NCBI GenBank assembly: GCA_964531715.1 | Contig: CAZHEE010000005.1 | Location: forward strand, 1-64,000 | DNA: 64,000 nt | Origin: UBA1664 sp964531715 | GTDB lineage: Bacteria > Pseudomonadota > Alphaproteobacteria > Micavibrionales > UBA1664 | Direction: 5' to 3' | Shown here: in pieces, positions 41,567-49,982 of the stretch | Numbering within the stretch: the stretch's first letter is position 1 | How the letters are laid out: every line of letters begins with the position of its first letter | Program-made: the position numbers and the translations under genes | Notes under the pieces: generated by a model | Told to the model about the DNA's origin: nothing | The model's input: only the letters and a program-made list of their open reading frames with translations | Database searches by the model: none

Positions 41567-41774
41567 TTAATATATAAGAATAACAGATAAATTTTCAGCA
41601 TGAGTTGTAACATTATAATTCCTATTAAAACATGATTATAAAAGAAATTTTAATTAACTAAGTGTAGGATTCATTAGGCTTATCAAGTAATGATTGCAGC
41701 TTTGAAGATATCGGCTCATCGGTGATAACACCCTGAAATTCCTTGCACCATCTGAGATGTGGAAATGCGTTTCA
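41567..41774. other. Intergenic region with a short gene fossil
   Basis: No complete gene. On the minus strand 41658-41771 is open for 38 codons (FPHLRWCKEFQGV and EPISSKLQSLLDKPNESYT) without a start codon, and could be the C-terminal remnant of a lost gene. The 11-mer ACTAAGTGTAG occurs at both edges (41657-41667 and 41774-41784). Confidence 0.35.
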
Positions 41775-42044
41775 CTAAGTGTAGTAATTTACAGAGGTTA
41801 ATATAATAATATCATTGTTCCGCCAACTAACAAAACGGCGGTGCTTATTGCTCCCATCGTCATAAGCTGGTGGTAGATCGTACCATAATGCCCTATGCCA
41901 TAATCCAAAATATGGCGTTGATAAATTGAAGATTAACCGTGGTTTGTCCGCTCCCCTACGCCCCTCACGACCTGGAAGCCGAGGTTTCAAAAATACCCTT
42001 GTCTTATATGATATATCGTGTCTAATGTGAGCCTTTATAGTCAT
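41775..42044 (-). pseudogene. Fossil of an IS5-family transposase, N-terminal part
   Basis: The minus-strand frame contains LPGREGRRGAD and LPPAYDDGSNKHRRFVSWR, which match the N-terminal region of IS5-type (IS427-like) transposases (usual form: ...WRDLPPxYGDWxxxHRRFxRW). The intervening conserved segment FINAIFWIMA is found in a different frame at about 41913-41942, so at least two frameshifts are present. The catalytic DDE domain is missing. It is a decayed insertion sequence, AT-richer than its neighbours. Confidence 0.75.
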
Positions 42045-42060
42045 TTTGAACCCTTTCTTT

Positions 42061-43470
42061 TTAAAAAAATCTTATATTTGCAATCTCGCGACTGCGATAT
42101 TTAGTAATGGCCACAGTTTTTTGCTCATTCAGCAAGGTTGCTGAATAAATAAGACCTTCGCCAGAGATGAGCCCACTGATACCATTGCCGGATAATCTTA
42201 AAACCGGTCGGCCTGTCTCCCGCGCGCGGAAGATAGCATGGTCAAAATGCTGATAAGGCCCTGCCGTTTCCCCGAACCAGGCATCATTCGTGATATTGAG
42301 AATGAGAGCATTATTATTAACCGCCCTGGCATAGCGCGAAAAAATAATCTCATAGCAAATTTGAGGGAGAATATTGAAATTAAATGAAGGCAGATTAATT
42401 ATGCGTGGTTTCTCACCCGTTTGAAAGCCGCTCACGCCCGTCAGAGTGCCTAGATTGAATGGCATATATTCTCCAAACGGCACAAGATGATGCTTATTAT
42501 AGATGTCTATAATCTCTCCGTTTGTATCAAGAATAGCCATCGCATTATAGAAGCCATCGGCATTCTGATAAAGATACCCCGTGATGAGAAGGCTTCCCTT
42601 GGGTAGCGTGTTTAAAAACTGATAAAACTGATTTTGGAGATCAGGGTAGCTCAATAAATTTTGAGAAATTGCCGTTTCAGGCCAGATGATGATATGAGAC
42701 TCTCTACTTATTATAGCGTCTTCACTCATGGTTATATAGCGGTCAAGATTGCGATCAATATAATCCGCATTCCATTTTTCGGTCTGCGGAATATTCGCCT
42801 GGACCATGATGATGTTATCGAGCGAGCCAAGGCTTTGAGTGTTTGTCTTTATCTCGAACGGAAAAAATAATAAGCAGAGTAGGGAGGCGTAAGTTACTCC
42901 TACAAAAATTTTTGTTTTTGCTTTCAAAGTCAAAATCAATGCAGGCAAGCAAAAGAGTATAATTGTTAAACTGTTCAAGCCGTAAAATCCGATATGGGGA
43001 AGAATGCTCATCATCAACTCGGTTTGAACCCAACCATGGGCGGGCATATTCCATGGGAAGCCTGTTAAAATATGCCCACGAAAAAAATCCGCAACACAAA
43101 GCATGATGATTATCAAAGGCAATTTGAATTTCTTATTCATAGCTGTCGGGGTAAGACATACCGCAGGAATAAGGCTTAACAGAAACGGCAATCCCGCGAA
43201 TGAAAGCGGCAACGCCCACCACCATGTTTCAATCTCGACAAACAGGCTGGACGAAATCCAATAGAGACTGCTTAAAAAATAGCCAAAGAAAAAGACAAAT
43301 CCGTATGTGAAGGCTTGTTTCCATGAATGTGATTGATAGATCACATAGGTCAGAATGCTATAGCCTATTGCCATCAACGGCCAAGCGTAAACAGGTGCCA
43401 TGGCAAGCGCACTGAAACACCCTGAACAAAAAAGAAGCGTTCTAGGTGTTTTGAGAATTTGCTGCTTCAC
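42061..43470 (-). CDS. lnt: Apolipoprotein N-acyltransferase
   Basis: Lnt adds the third acyl chain to lipoproteins in the inner membrane. The 469-residue protein has about six N-terminal membrane helices (1-200) and a nitrilase domain with the catalytic triad visible: Glu in IIWPETAISQ, Lys in IYNKHHLVPFGEYMP, and Cys in ILPQICYEIIFS. It starts with GTG at 43470 and overlaps the corC-like gene by 29 bases. The phoH-ybeY-corC-lnt order is standard in alphaproteobacteria. Confidence 0.95.
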   Translation of the reverse strand: MKQQILKTPRTLLFCSGCFSALAMAPVYAWPLMAIGYSILTYVIYQSHSWKQAFTYGFVFFFGYFLSSLYWISSSLFVEIETWWWALPLSFAGLPFLLSLIPAVCLTPTAMNKKFKLPLIIIMLCVADFFRGHILTGFPWNMPAHGWVQTELMMSILPHIGFYGLNSLTIILFCLPALILTLKAKTKIFVGVTYASLLCLLFFPFEIKTNTQSLGSLDNIIMVQANIPQTEKWNADYIDRNLDRYITMSEDAIISRESHIIIWPETAISQNLLSYPDLQNQFYQFLNTLPKGSLLITGYLYQNADGFYNAMAILDTNGEIIDIYNKHHLVPFGEYMPFNLGTLTGVSGFQTGEKPRIINLPSFNFNILPQICYEIIFSRYARAVNNNALILNITNDAWFGETAGPYQHFDHAIFRARETGRPVLRLSGNGISGLISGEGLIYSATLLNEQKTVAITKYRSREIANIRFF

Positions 43471-44314
43471 GCGCCTTGTCCAAATTACGAATTTTCAGGC
43501 GGTTGATACGACGCGGCCCTGCATCTAAAATTTCGAATTCCATACCATTCTCATGGGTGATGATTTCGCCTCGGGCAGGGACGTAACCTGCAATCGAGAA
43601 AACTAAACCGCCGAGCGTGTCGGCCTCCTCATGGTCATCTTCAGTGAAAAATTTGCCGAATTTTTCTTCAAATTCTTCCAATTCAACACGGCCTTCACCA
43701 AGGATTGTGCCATCTTGCCGCTCAACCAAAATTGTATGGTTGGATGTGTCATATTCATCCTCAATCTCTCCAATGATTGATTCGATAATATCACCGAGCG
43801 TGATCAGCCCGTCTATGCCGCCATATTCATCGACAATAAGAACCATATGCTTGCGCTTTTCCTTCATAAATAAAATCAAATCGGAGACAGGCATAGCGGG
43901 GGAGACAATTGGAATAGGGCGCACAAGGTCGGCAATCGCAATCGGTTTGCCTTTGGCAAGACTTGCAATCATATCCTTAATGTGAATTGTCCCAATAATA
44001 TCGTCTAGATGCTCTTTATAAACCGGAAAGCGGCTATATTGATGCTCGGCGAGAAGTGACATTAATTCTTCCTGTGTCGCTTTTGCCTCAAGCGCGATGA
44101 TATCCGCACGCGGTACCATCACATCTTCGGCTGTTTTTTCCTGTAATTTCAGGATATTGGCAATAAGAGTTTTTTCATGAGAATTATCAATTTTTAAGCC
44201 ATTGGCATTGTCATTATTATTCTCGCCATGATCCTCGATAATTTCCTCAATCGCTTCTTTTAATGATTGATTGTCATTGCGCGGTTTAAAGAGCTTTTTA
44301 ATTAGTGTGTTCAT
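43442..44314 (-). CDS. corC: CorC/HlyC-type CBS domain protein
   Basis: A soluble 290-residue protein with two CBS domains (about 60-200, TAEDVMVPRADIIALEA and MVLIVDEYGGIDGLITLGDI) and a C-terminal CorC_HlyC transporter-associated domain (about 205-285, VELEEFEEKFGKFF and GRRINRLKIRN in similar form). CBS domains bind adenosine nucleotides; the family is linked with magnesium or cobalt efflux, although direct function is poorly defined. It lies between ybeY and lnt on the same strand. Confidence 0.92.
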   Translation of the reverse strand: MNTLIKKLFKPRNDNQSLKEAIEEIIEDHGENNNDNANGLKIDNSHEKTLIANILKLQEKTAEDVMVPRADIIALEAKATQEELMSLLAEHQYSRFPVYKEHLDDIIGTIHIKDMIASLAKGKPIAIADLVRPIPIVSPAMPVSDLILFMKEKRKHMVLIVDEYGGIDGLITLGDIIESIIGEIEDEYDTSNHTILVERQDGTILGEGRVELEEFEEKFGKFFTEDDHEEADTLGGLVFSIAGYVPARGEIITHENGMEFEILDAGPRRINRLKIRNLDKAREAANSQNT

Positions 44315-44329
44315 ATTTTTTGATTTAGA

Positions 44330-44797
44330 TTAGTTTTTTTCAATATAAGGATTTTTGATGCCCATGTCCTGTAAAATTTTTATTTCCAATGACTCCATTT
44401 CTTCGGCTTCTTCATCTGTCTCATGATCATAATTTTTGAGGTGAAGCAAGCCATGCACTAAAAGGTGGATAAAATGGTGGATAAAGTCTTTATCCTCTTG
44501 TTCAGCTTCACGTTTTAACGTGTTGATAGATATAGCAATATCCCCGAGGGAGTCCTCATCTTCATCACTTGGAAAAGACAGCACATTTGTCGGCTTTTCT
44601 ATCCCGCGAAAATCATGATTGAGGTGTTGGATATGATTATCGTTAGTCAGAAGTATGCTTACAGAGTGAGAATGGAATTCAGAGCGATCAAGCACTTTTT
44701 TAACAGCGCCTTGTAAACCGTCAACCGCAAGCCAAGCCTCATCATCGATTGAAATCTCCGAACCTTGAATCTCAAAATAATACGGGTCGTCATTCAT
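44330..44797 (-). CDS. ybeY: Endoribonuclease YbeY (rRNA maturation factor)
   Basis: YbeY is a metal-dependent RNase needed for 16S rRNA 3' processing and ribosome quality control. The 155-residue protein ends with the zinc motif HLLVHGLLHLKNYDH (HxxxHxxxxxH) and shows LNHDFRGIEKPTNVLSFPSD. It normally follows phoH directly. Here a toxin-antitoxin pair lies between, and the toxin's last codons overlap the ybeY start by eight bases, so ybeY may depend on translation of the toxin. Confidence 0.95.
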   Translation of the reverse strand: MNDDPYYFEIQGSEISIDDEAWLAVDGLQGAVKKVLDRSEFHSHSVSILLTNDNHIQHLNHDFRGIEKPTNVLSFPSDEDEDSLGDIAISINTLKREAEQEDKDFIHHFIHLLVHGLLHLKNYDHETDEEAEEMESLEIKILQDMGIKNPYIEKN

Positions 44798-45080
44798 CGC
44801 TTTTGGGCCATAGCTTTGAGGTATGAATTACATTCAAAATATCCAGATATAGCGGGTCATCATATGCATAAATAATAACATAGGATGTTCGGGATACGTA
44901 GAATTCTCTGGTGTTCTCCACCAAGCCTTCACGCCCTATTAAAGGAAATGATGATAATAAATCTGTAACATACGTTATGCGTGAGGTAATTTTTTTCGCT
45001 TCTAAAGGATTATCTAGCGCAATATAATCATGGATATCATATAAATCCTGTAGCGCATTTTCAGTAAATCTAACGTGCAT
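44790..45080 (-). CDS. ParE/RelE superfamily toxin
   Basis: A 96-residue toxin of the ParE/RelE fold: MHVRFTENALQDLYDIHDYI (helical hairpin), then IGREGLVENTREFYVSRTSYVIIYAY, the usual strand pattern of ParE-like proteins, ending DILNVIHTSKLWP, which is the conserved VLRVLHxxRxWP region. The start at 45080 lies within the antitoxin gene's last codons (11-base overlap). The longer frame to 45098 is less likely. ParE proteins poison gyrase and RelE proteins cut mRNA; the sequence is closer to ParE, but activity is not proven. Confidence 0.88.
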   Translation of the reverse strand: MHVRFTENALQDLYDIHDYIALDNPLEAKKITSRITYVTDLLSSFPLIGREGLVENTREFYVSRTSYVIIYAYDDPLYLDILNVIHTSKLWPKSDE

Positions 45081-45249
45081 TGAGGAGTGACTCGACATCT
45101 TTAACAGAGTGCAATCTCATTTCACCTTTCAATTTGAGGTCTAAGGTCTGCCGTACTTTATTCTCTTTCCACCTTATATAAGCCTCATCTTTAGACTCGT
45201 TTGGAAAGCGATTAATATTATTCTCAATTATTTCGGTGATTTTATTCAT
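45070..45249 (-). CDS. PaaA-like antitoxin of the ParE toxin
   Basis: A 59-residue frame, MNKITEIIENNINRFPNESK at the start and HSVKDVESLLNAR at the end. The central EAYIRWKENKVRQTLD resembles the conserved helix of the stability-determinant/PaaA-type antitoxins that pair with ParE2-like toxins (usual form ...Y.RW...KV..AL...). There is no ribbon-helix-helix, so DNA binding is not evident. The stop overlaps the toxin start by 11 bases, the normal arrangement of type II toxin-antitoxin pairs. It lies 38 bases downstream of phoH. Confidence 0.8.
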   Translation of the reverse strand: MNKITEIIENNINRFPNESKDEAYIRWKENKVRQTLDLKLKGEMRLHSVKDVESLLNAR

Positions 45250-45287
45250 ATATAAAGTATATCAAATTTCTGAATGCCGAGACAAGA

Positions 45288-46250
45288 TTAATCATACTTC
45301 CGCAAGGCATTCGCCATGTCATAGGCTTGGACAATCTGGCTGACAAGTTTGTGCCGTACAACATCACGATTTCCGAATGTTACCACCCCCATGCCTTCAA
45401 TGCGTTTGAGTGTATCCAATGCGTCCCTTAATCCGCTTTTCGTTCCGCGGGGAAGGTCTGTTTGCGTTGGGTCACCCGTGACAATCATCTTTCCGTTTTC
45501 ACCGATACGCGTCAGCACCATTTTCATTTGTTCTGGCGTTGTATTTTGAGCTTCATCCAGAATAATCGCCGCATTTTTCAGCGTTCGACCGCGCAGAAAA
45601 GCCAACGGTGCAATCTCGATTGTATTTTTCTCCAAATATTTCTCAACCTTTTCAGGCGGTAACATCTCATAAAGCGCATCATAAAGCGGGCGCAGATAGG
45701 GGTCGACTTTTTCCTTCATATCACCTGGCAAAAAGCCTAGCCGCTCCCCCGCCTCAACGGCAGGGCGTGAGAGAATAATGCGCTTTGTTTCCCCTTTTTC
45801 AAGCATCATTGCGGCATAGGCGACGGCAAGGAATGTCTTTCCAGTACCTGCAGGGCCAACCCCGAAAATCAGGTCGTTTTTACGCATGGAATCAATGAAC
45901 GCCGATTGCATGAAAGTGCGCGCAGTAACGGTTGATTTTTGCGTGGCAATCGTCTCAGCCTTTTTATGGTCAATATGTTCCAGCTCGGTCTTGATATCAT
46001 CAACCGAAATGTCCCCCTTTTTCGCGAGAGGAATGAGAGATTCCAGAACACCGCGCAGGTGATATAGCCGGCTCATCTCCCCCTGAAGCATAAAGCCAAG
46101 CGGATCGTTTTGAATGCTCGCCTGAAATTCCTTTTCCAGATAGGTCAGGTTTTCATTATTAATCCCGCATAATGTGCGCTTAATCGCGACAGGGTCATCT
46201 TTGGATGAGAGGAGTGATGTGAGGTCAAACAGAGTTGAATTTTGTTTCAT
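45288..46250 (-). CDS. phoH: PhoH family ATPase
   Basis: A 320-residue PhoH-like protein (PhoL type), an RNA-linked P-loop ATPase often paired with YbeY. Walker A is GPAGTGKTFLAVAYA (about 132-146) and Walker B AAIILDEAQNTTPEQ; VTGDPTQTDLPRG follows. It is normally preceded by miaB and followed by ybeY. Here an orphan gene separates it from miaB, and a toxin-antitoxin pair separates it from ybeY. Confidence 0.95.
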   Translation of the reverse strand: MKQNSTLFDLTSLLSSKDDPVAIKRTLCGINNENLTYLEKEFQASIQNDPLGFMLQGEMSRLYHLRGVLESLIPLAKKGDISVDDIKTELEHIDHKKAETIATQKSTVTARTFMQSAFIDSMRKNDLIFGVGPAGTGKTFLAVAYAAMMLEKGETKRIILSRPAVEAGERLGFLPGDMKEKVDPYLRPLYDALYEMLPPEKVEKYLEKNTIEIAPLAFLRGRTLKNAAIILDEAQNTTPEQMKMVLTRIGENGKMIVTGDPTQTDLPRGTKSGLRDALDTLKRIEGMGVVTFGNRDVVRHKLVSQIVQAYDMANALRKYD

Positions 46251-46644
46251 ATATATAACATAGTGTAAATTGATAAGTTTAGAAATTAATTAATATTTGA
46301 AGAAGCATTTGATAAAAAATTATCTAAGAAGTTTAAATATTTTGGCGAGTGTCGTGTGTTTGGATCGGTATTTATAAATTTTATTTCATCTCATAAGCAT
46401 AGAAATTTAAACGCGAAGATCCAAAGCAACTGAAGTGGTTAAGAAATTTTTATATGCGTCATTGCATGCCTCCATGCGTGCGATCCAGTCATTTTTCAAT
46501 CGCAGGGTTTAAAAGTAAGGGGAGTTTTTTTAAAGCCTCTATGTGATCAGTGGTTAAAACAAAAAAATTATTTTCATATTTTTTATTGACATTCACATAT
46601 ATATATTAAGTCTATCCTTATAAATGATAAGGAGATAGTTAATA
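46251..46644. other. Intergenic region upstream of phoH and the orphan gene
   Basis: 394 AT-rich bases between divergent genes. A GCGTCATTGCATGC fragment at 46455 recalls the GTCATTGCG repeat family. Just before the orphan gene there is TTGACA (46587-46592) with AT-rich sequence downstream, but no convincing -10 at the proper distance, and a clear AAGGAG ribosome binding site at 46628-46633. No RNA gene or reading frame is supported. Confidence 0.45.
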
Positions 46645-47385
46645 ATGTCTAAAAGAAGAAATTTAAAAGTAAAAGAATTTTCTATATCTGATTTTTTTGG
46701 TCATAGAAGACAGTGTTTTGATACAATAAAAGAGTGTCAAACAATAGGAAAGATTTCAGTCAATAGAGTAAATAAGGTTACTATTGGCTATATTATTCCT
46801 GCAAGTTGGATAGAAAGTTTCGAAGAAAATTTCCCTGAATTAAAAAAGTTTAGTAATAATGGCACCGAACAGCAAAAAGAAAGCACTGTTGAAGGCTTTA
46901 AATCACTTCCTGATGATTCAATTACGTATACTACACATGGTAATAAGATTTTAGGCGCTATTTTACCGGCATCAATGGAAGAAGAATTAAAAACCTTTGC
47001 TAGAGCTTATATTAATAGAGGTAAATCCCAAGAACCAGCAAAACCATCTGAAACAATAAAGTTGGACAATAATTCTGATGCGGTCGCCGCTTATGCTAAT
47101 GCTGTCTATGCTATATTACAATTAGTCCAAGCTGGTAGAGTTGCATCATTATCTTTTAATGCTTTAAATGGTCAGGAGTTGGTTATTACGAGTGACCCTG
47201 ATAAAATTAAAAAGAACAGAAAAGTAGTTGGATTAATTGTTGAAGATGAGCAAGCATTAGATAGCGCTATTGTTAAGGCTTTTGACAAAGCACATGATGG
47301 TACTGTTATGGAAATTGAAGTTGAGACGCTTGATGGGCAGGAACTAAGAAAGAGTGTTTGGGTTTTAACTCCAAGAAAGCCTTAG
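46645..47385 (+). CDS. Orphan protein with two Phd-antitoxin-like hairpins
   Basis: A 246-residue protein I cannot assign to a family. Residues 10-60 (VKEFSISDFFGHRRQCFDTI and KISVNRVNKVTIGYIIPASW) follow the pattern of Phd/YefM antitoxins, where a helix pair leads to a beta hairpin of the type ITRxGKPVAVLVP. The hairpin pattern recurs near 95-120 as TYTTHGNKILGAILPASMEE. The C-terminal part has a second internal echo, LNGQELVIT and LDGQELRKS. The gene is clearly AT-richer than its neighbours, has AAGGAG upstream, and breaks the conserved miaB-phoH order on the opposite strand. Acquired by transfer is the likeliest reading. Confidence 0.6.
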   Translation: MSKRRNLKVKEFSISDFFGHRRQCFDTIKECQTIGKISVNRVNKVTIGYIIPASWIESFEENFPELKKFSNNGTEQQKESTVEGFKSLPDDSITYTTHGNKILGAILPASMEEELKTFARAYINRGKSQEPAKPSETIKLDNNSDAVAAYANAVYAILQLVQAGRVASLSFNALNGQELVITSDPDKIKKNRKVVGLIVEDEQALDSAIVKAFDKAHDGTVMEIEVETLDGQELRKSVWVLTPRKP

Positions 47386-47390
47386 TCGTA

Positions 47391-48749
47391 TTAAACAATT
47401 TCCTGCAAAACCAACTCACCCGTTAATGACTTGCCATTTGTGCCTGTAATCATAACAGTCTCAATCTGCTTATTCAGGCGGGGGTTGCCTTTCACATGCA
47501 CCGCCTGATTATACGGCGTTCGCCCGTGTAGCTGCCCTTCTTTTGGCGTGCCGTCAAACAGTACGGGAAGGCTTTGCCCGATTGTCCGCTCATTAAAATC
47601 GCGCATTTGATTGGCTAAAAGAGCTTGCAAGCGTTGAAGCCTCTCATCTTTAACCTCTTCACGGATAAGCCCGGCAAACGTTGCGGCAGGTGTTCCCGGC
47701 CTTTGCGAATATTTAAACGAATAGGCAGAGGAATATTGAATGCACTTCACCAAATCATAAGTATCCTCAAAATCCTGATCGGTTTCACCAGGGAAGCCGA
47801 CAATGAAATCACCGCTAATCGCTATATCAGGGCGGACTTTCCTGAATTTGTCAATTATCTCAAAATAAAGCTCACGACCGTGTTTGCGGTTCATGGCCTT
47901 CAAAATCTTGTCAGAACCTGATTGCACAGGCAAATGCAGATAGGGCATAACTTTAGGGTGAGCATGAACCTCAATCAAATCATCGCGCATATCGCGTGGA
48001 TGAGAGGTGGTATAGCGTATCCGCTCAATCCCATTAATGTCCGCGGCAAGCATGATCAAATCGGCAAGCGATTGGCTCTCACCATTGGCGTTCAGCCCGT
48101 GAAAGGCATTCACATTTTGCCCGAGGAAGGAAATTTCGCGCACGCCTTGGTCGCGCAAGGCTTTGACCTCGTCAATCACCGCCTCAACACGGCGGGAATA
48201 TTCCGCGCCGCGTGTGTATGGCACAACACAAAAAGTGCAGAATTTATCGCACCCTTCCTGAACCGCGAGGAAGGCGGTTGGCCCTGTCGCGAAGGTTTCC
48301 TCGGGCAGTTTGTCAAACTTGTCTTCTTCATCAAAATTGGTGTTTATAACACGATTTTTACCATAAGCGCCTGTGGCTTCGGCAACCATTTCAGGCAGCT
48401 CGCCATAAGTTTGAGGGCCAAACACCATGTCAACAAAAGGTGCGCGCTCGGCAATAAAATCGCCTTCGGCTTGCGCCACGCATCCCGCAACCGCCATGAT
48501 GACTTTACGGTTATCTTTATGGCCTTCTTCTTTGTGTTTTTTGAGGCGGCCAAGCTCGCTAAAGACCTTGTCAGTGGCTTTCTCGCGAATATGGCAGGTA
48601 TTGAGAATAATCATGTCCGCGCCGTCAGGATTCTCAACTTGGGTGTAGCCCATGGGCGCGAGCACATCCGCCATCTTGCGACTGTCATAGACATTCATCT
48701 GGCAACCCCAGGTTTTGATATAGAGTTTCTTTGCATTCGGCATGGTCAT
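47391..48749 (-). CDS. miaB: tRNA-2-methylthio-N6-dimethylallyladenosine synthase MiaB
   Basis: MiaB methylthiolates i6A37 in tRNAs reading UNN codons. The 452-residue enzyme has the N-terminal UPF0004 domain with its three cluster Cys (KTWGCQMN, ILNTCHIRE, AVAGCVAQAEG), the radical-SAM motif CDKFCTFCVVPYTRG (about 164-178) and a C-terminal TRAM domain (RTPYNQAVHVKG). It is the first gene of the miaB-phoH-ybeY-corC-lnt block on this strand, now separated from phoH by the orphan gene. Confidence 0.97.
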   Translation of the reverse strand: MTMPNAKKLYIKTWGCQMNVYDSRKMADVLAPMGYTQVENPDGADMIILNTCHIREKATDKVFSELGRLKKHKEEGHKDNRKVIMAVAGCVAQAEGDFIAERAPFVDMVFGPQTYGELPEMVAEATGAYGKNRVINTNFDEEDKFDKLPEETFATGPTAFLAVQEGCDKFCTFCVVPYTRGAEYSRRVEAVIDEVKALRDQGVREISFLGQNVNAFHGLNANGESQSLADLIMLAADINGIERIRYTTSHPRDMRDDLIEVHAHPKVMPYLHLPVQSGSDKILKAMNRKHGRELYFEIIDKFRKVRPDIAISGDFIVGFPGETDQDFEDTYDLVKCIQYSSAYSFKYSQRPGTPAATFAGLIREEVKDERLQRLQALLANQMRDFNERTIGQSLPVLFDGTPKEGQLHGRTPYNQAVHVKGNPRLNKQIETVMITGTNGKSLTGELVLQEIV

Positions 48750-48804
48750 GATGCAATGGTTATTTCATATATGGTGGTTTCGATGCAATAGTTTTTGAAC
48801 AAAC

Positions 48805-48890
48805 TTGTCATCTCGACCGAGTAACGCGAGCGGAGAGATCTTGTAAACATCAGATCCCTCGGCTTCACTTTGTTTCGCTCGGGATGACAA
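48805..48890. repeat. Full-length GATCCCTCGG/TGTCATCTCGACCGAG palindrome
   Basis: Left arm TTGTCATCTCGACCGAG with GCGAGCGGAGAGATCTTG, right arm CAGATCCCTCGGCTTC to TTCGCTCGGGATGACAA, together an imperfect 86-bp palindrome between miaB and the dehydrogenase gene. The right arm is the same sequence that is translated in the PdhB and PdhC linkers. Confidence 0.85.
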
Positions 48891-49008
48891 ATTATGAAAC
48901 GCAATGTTTAGCGAAGTTTTAATAAAAAAAATTCCGTTATCTCTGTAGTTAAAAATCACAGTCCCTACATCAAGTGTGGGATTGAAGTCATATAAGATAC
49001 AGCATATA

Positions 49009-49962
49009 ATGGAAACCATGACAAAACCGACTTTATTGGCTCTCTGTGCCTTAGAAAATGATTTAATGGATAAGCTTGAAAACAATTTTGAGCTTATCAA
49101 ACTCTATAAAGAAAATGACCCTGAGATTGTTCTCGGTAAAGTCAAAGACCACGTCAGGGGTATTATCGCAACCATGCGCAACCCTGTTAGAGCCAACCTT
49201 ATTAATGCTTGCCCTCGACTAGAGATTATATCTTTAAGTGCTGTCGGATATGATAATGTTGATTTAGAAGCGGCAAAAGAAAATAATATTATTATTACCA
49301 ATACGCCCGAAGTTGTAACAAATGACACGGCAGATACAGCCATGGCTTTACTGCTCAATACGCTCAGGCGATATACGGAAGGTGATGCCTTTGTTCGAAC
49401 AGGGCAATGGCGACACGGCAGTCGCAAGCCTATCGGTGTTACGCTGAAAGGTAAAAAGCTGGGCATTTACGGTCTTGGGCGGATTGGTAAAGATATCGCA
49501 GGGAAATCTGAGGCTTTTGGAATGGATATAGCCTATTTCGGACGCAATAAACAGGATGTGCCTTATCGCTACTATGATAATTTGGCCGATATGGCGAAAG
49601 AAGTAGATGTTCTGATGCTGGCTTGCCCTGGCGGTGAAGTCACAAAACATTCGGTCGATATGGATATTTTACAAAGTTTAGGTAATGAGAGCTATCTTAT
49701 CAATGTCGCGCGAGGGTCAGTTGTTAAAGAAACTGATTTAGTTAACGCGCTTGAAAATAATATCATTGCAGGTGCAGGTTTAGATGTTTTTGAAGATGAG
49801 CCGAATGTCCCCGACGAGCTGAAAAAAATGGATAATGTTGTTTTATTCCCTCATTTGGGCGCGGCAACAAAAGAAACTTTCTATGAGATTGATGCGCTAG
49901 TCGTTGAAAATCTTCTGTTGCATTTTGAAGGCAAGCCTGTCAAAACACCCATTCAGTTCTAA
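49009..49962 (+). CDS. D-isomer specific 2-hydroxyacid dehydrogenase
   Basis: An NAD(P)-dependent dehydrogenase reducing 2-oxo acids such as glyoxylate or hydroxypyruvate. The NAD-binding GLGRIGKDIAGKSEAFGM begins near residue 150. The catalytic Arg (INVARGSVVKE), Glu (DVFEDEPNVP) and His (LFPHLGAAT) are present. The start could be the ATG at 49009 or 49018, and a further upstream frame start is unlikely. Its 317 residues are typical. The closest subgroup appears to be GyaR/hydroxypyruvate reductase, but substrate is open. Confidence 0.92.
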   Translation: METMTKPTLLALCALENDLMDKLENNFELIKLYKENDPEIVLGKVKDHVRGIIATMRNPVRANLINACPRLEIISLSAVGYDNVDLEAAKENNIIITNTPEVVTNDTADTAMALLLNTLRRYTEGDAFVRTGQWRHGSRKPIGVTLKGKKLGIYGLGRIGKDIAGKSEAFGMDIAYFGRNKQDVPYRYYDNLADMAKEVDVLMLACPGGEVTKHSVDMDILQSLGNESYLINVARGSVVKETDLVNALENNIIAGAGLDVFEDEPNVPDELKKMDNVVLFPHLGAATKETFYEIDALVVENLLLHFEGKPVKTPIQF

Positions 49963-49982
49963 TTCTCAACGAAAAGTTTCAA

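Noticed and set aside
47922..48791. 289-residue frame opposite miaB
   Set aside because: Long but antisense to a clearly conserved gene, with no family features; a by-product of codon composition.
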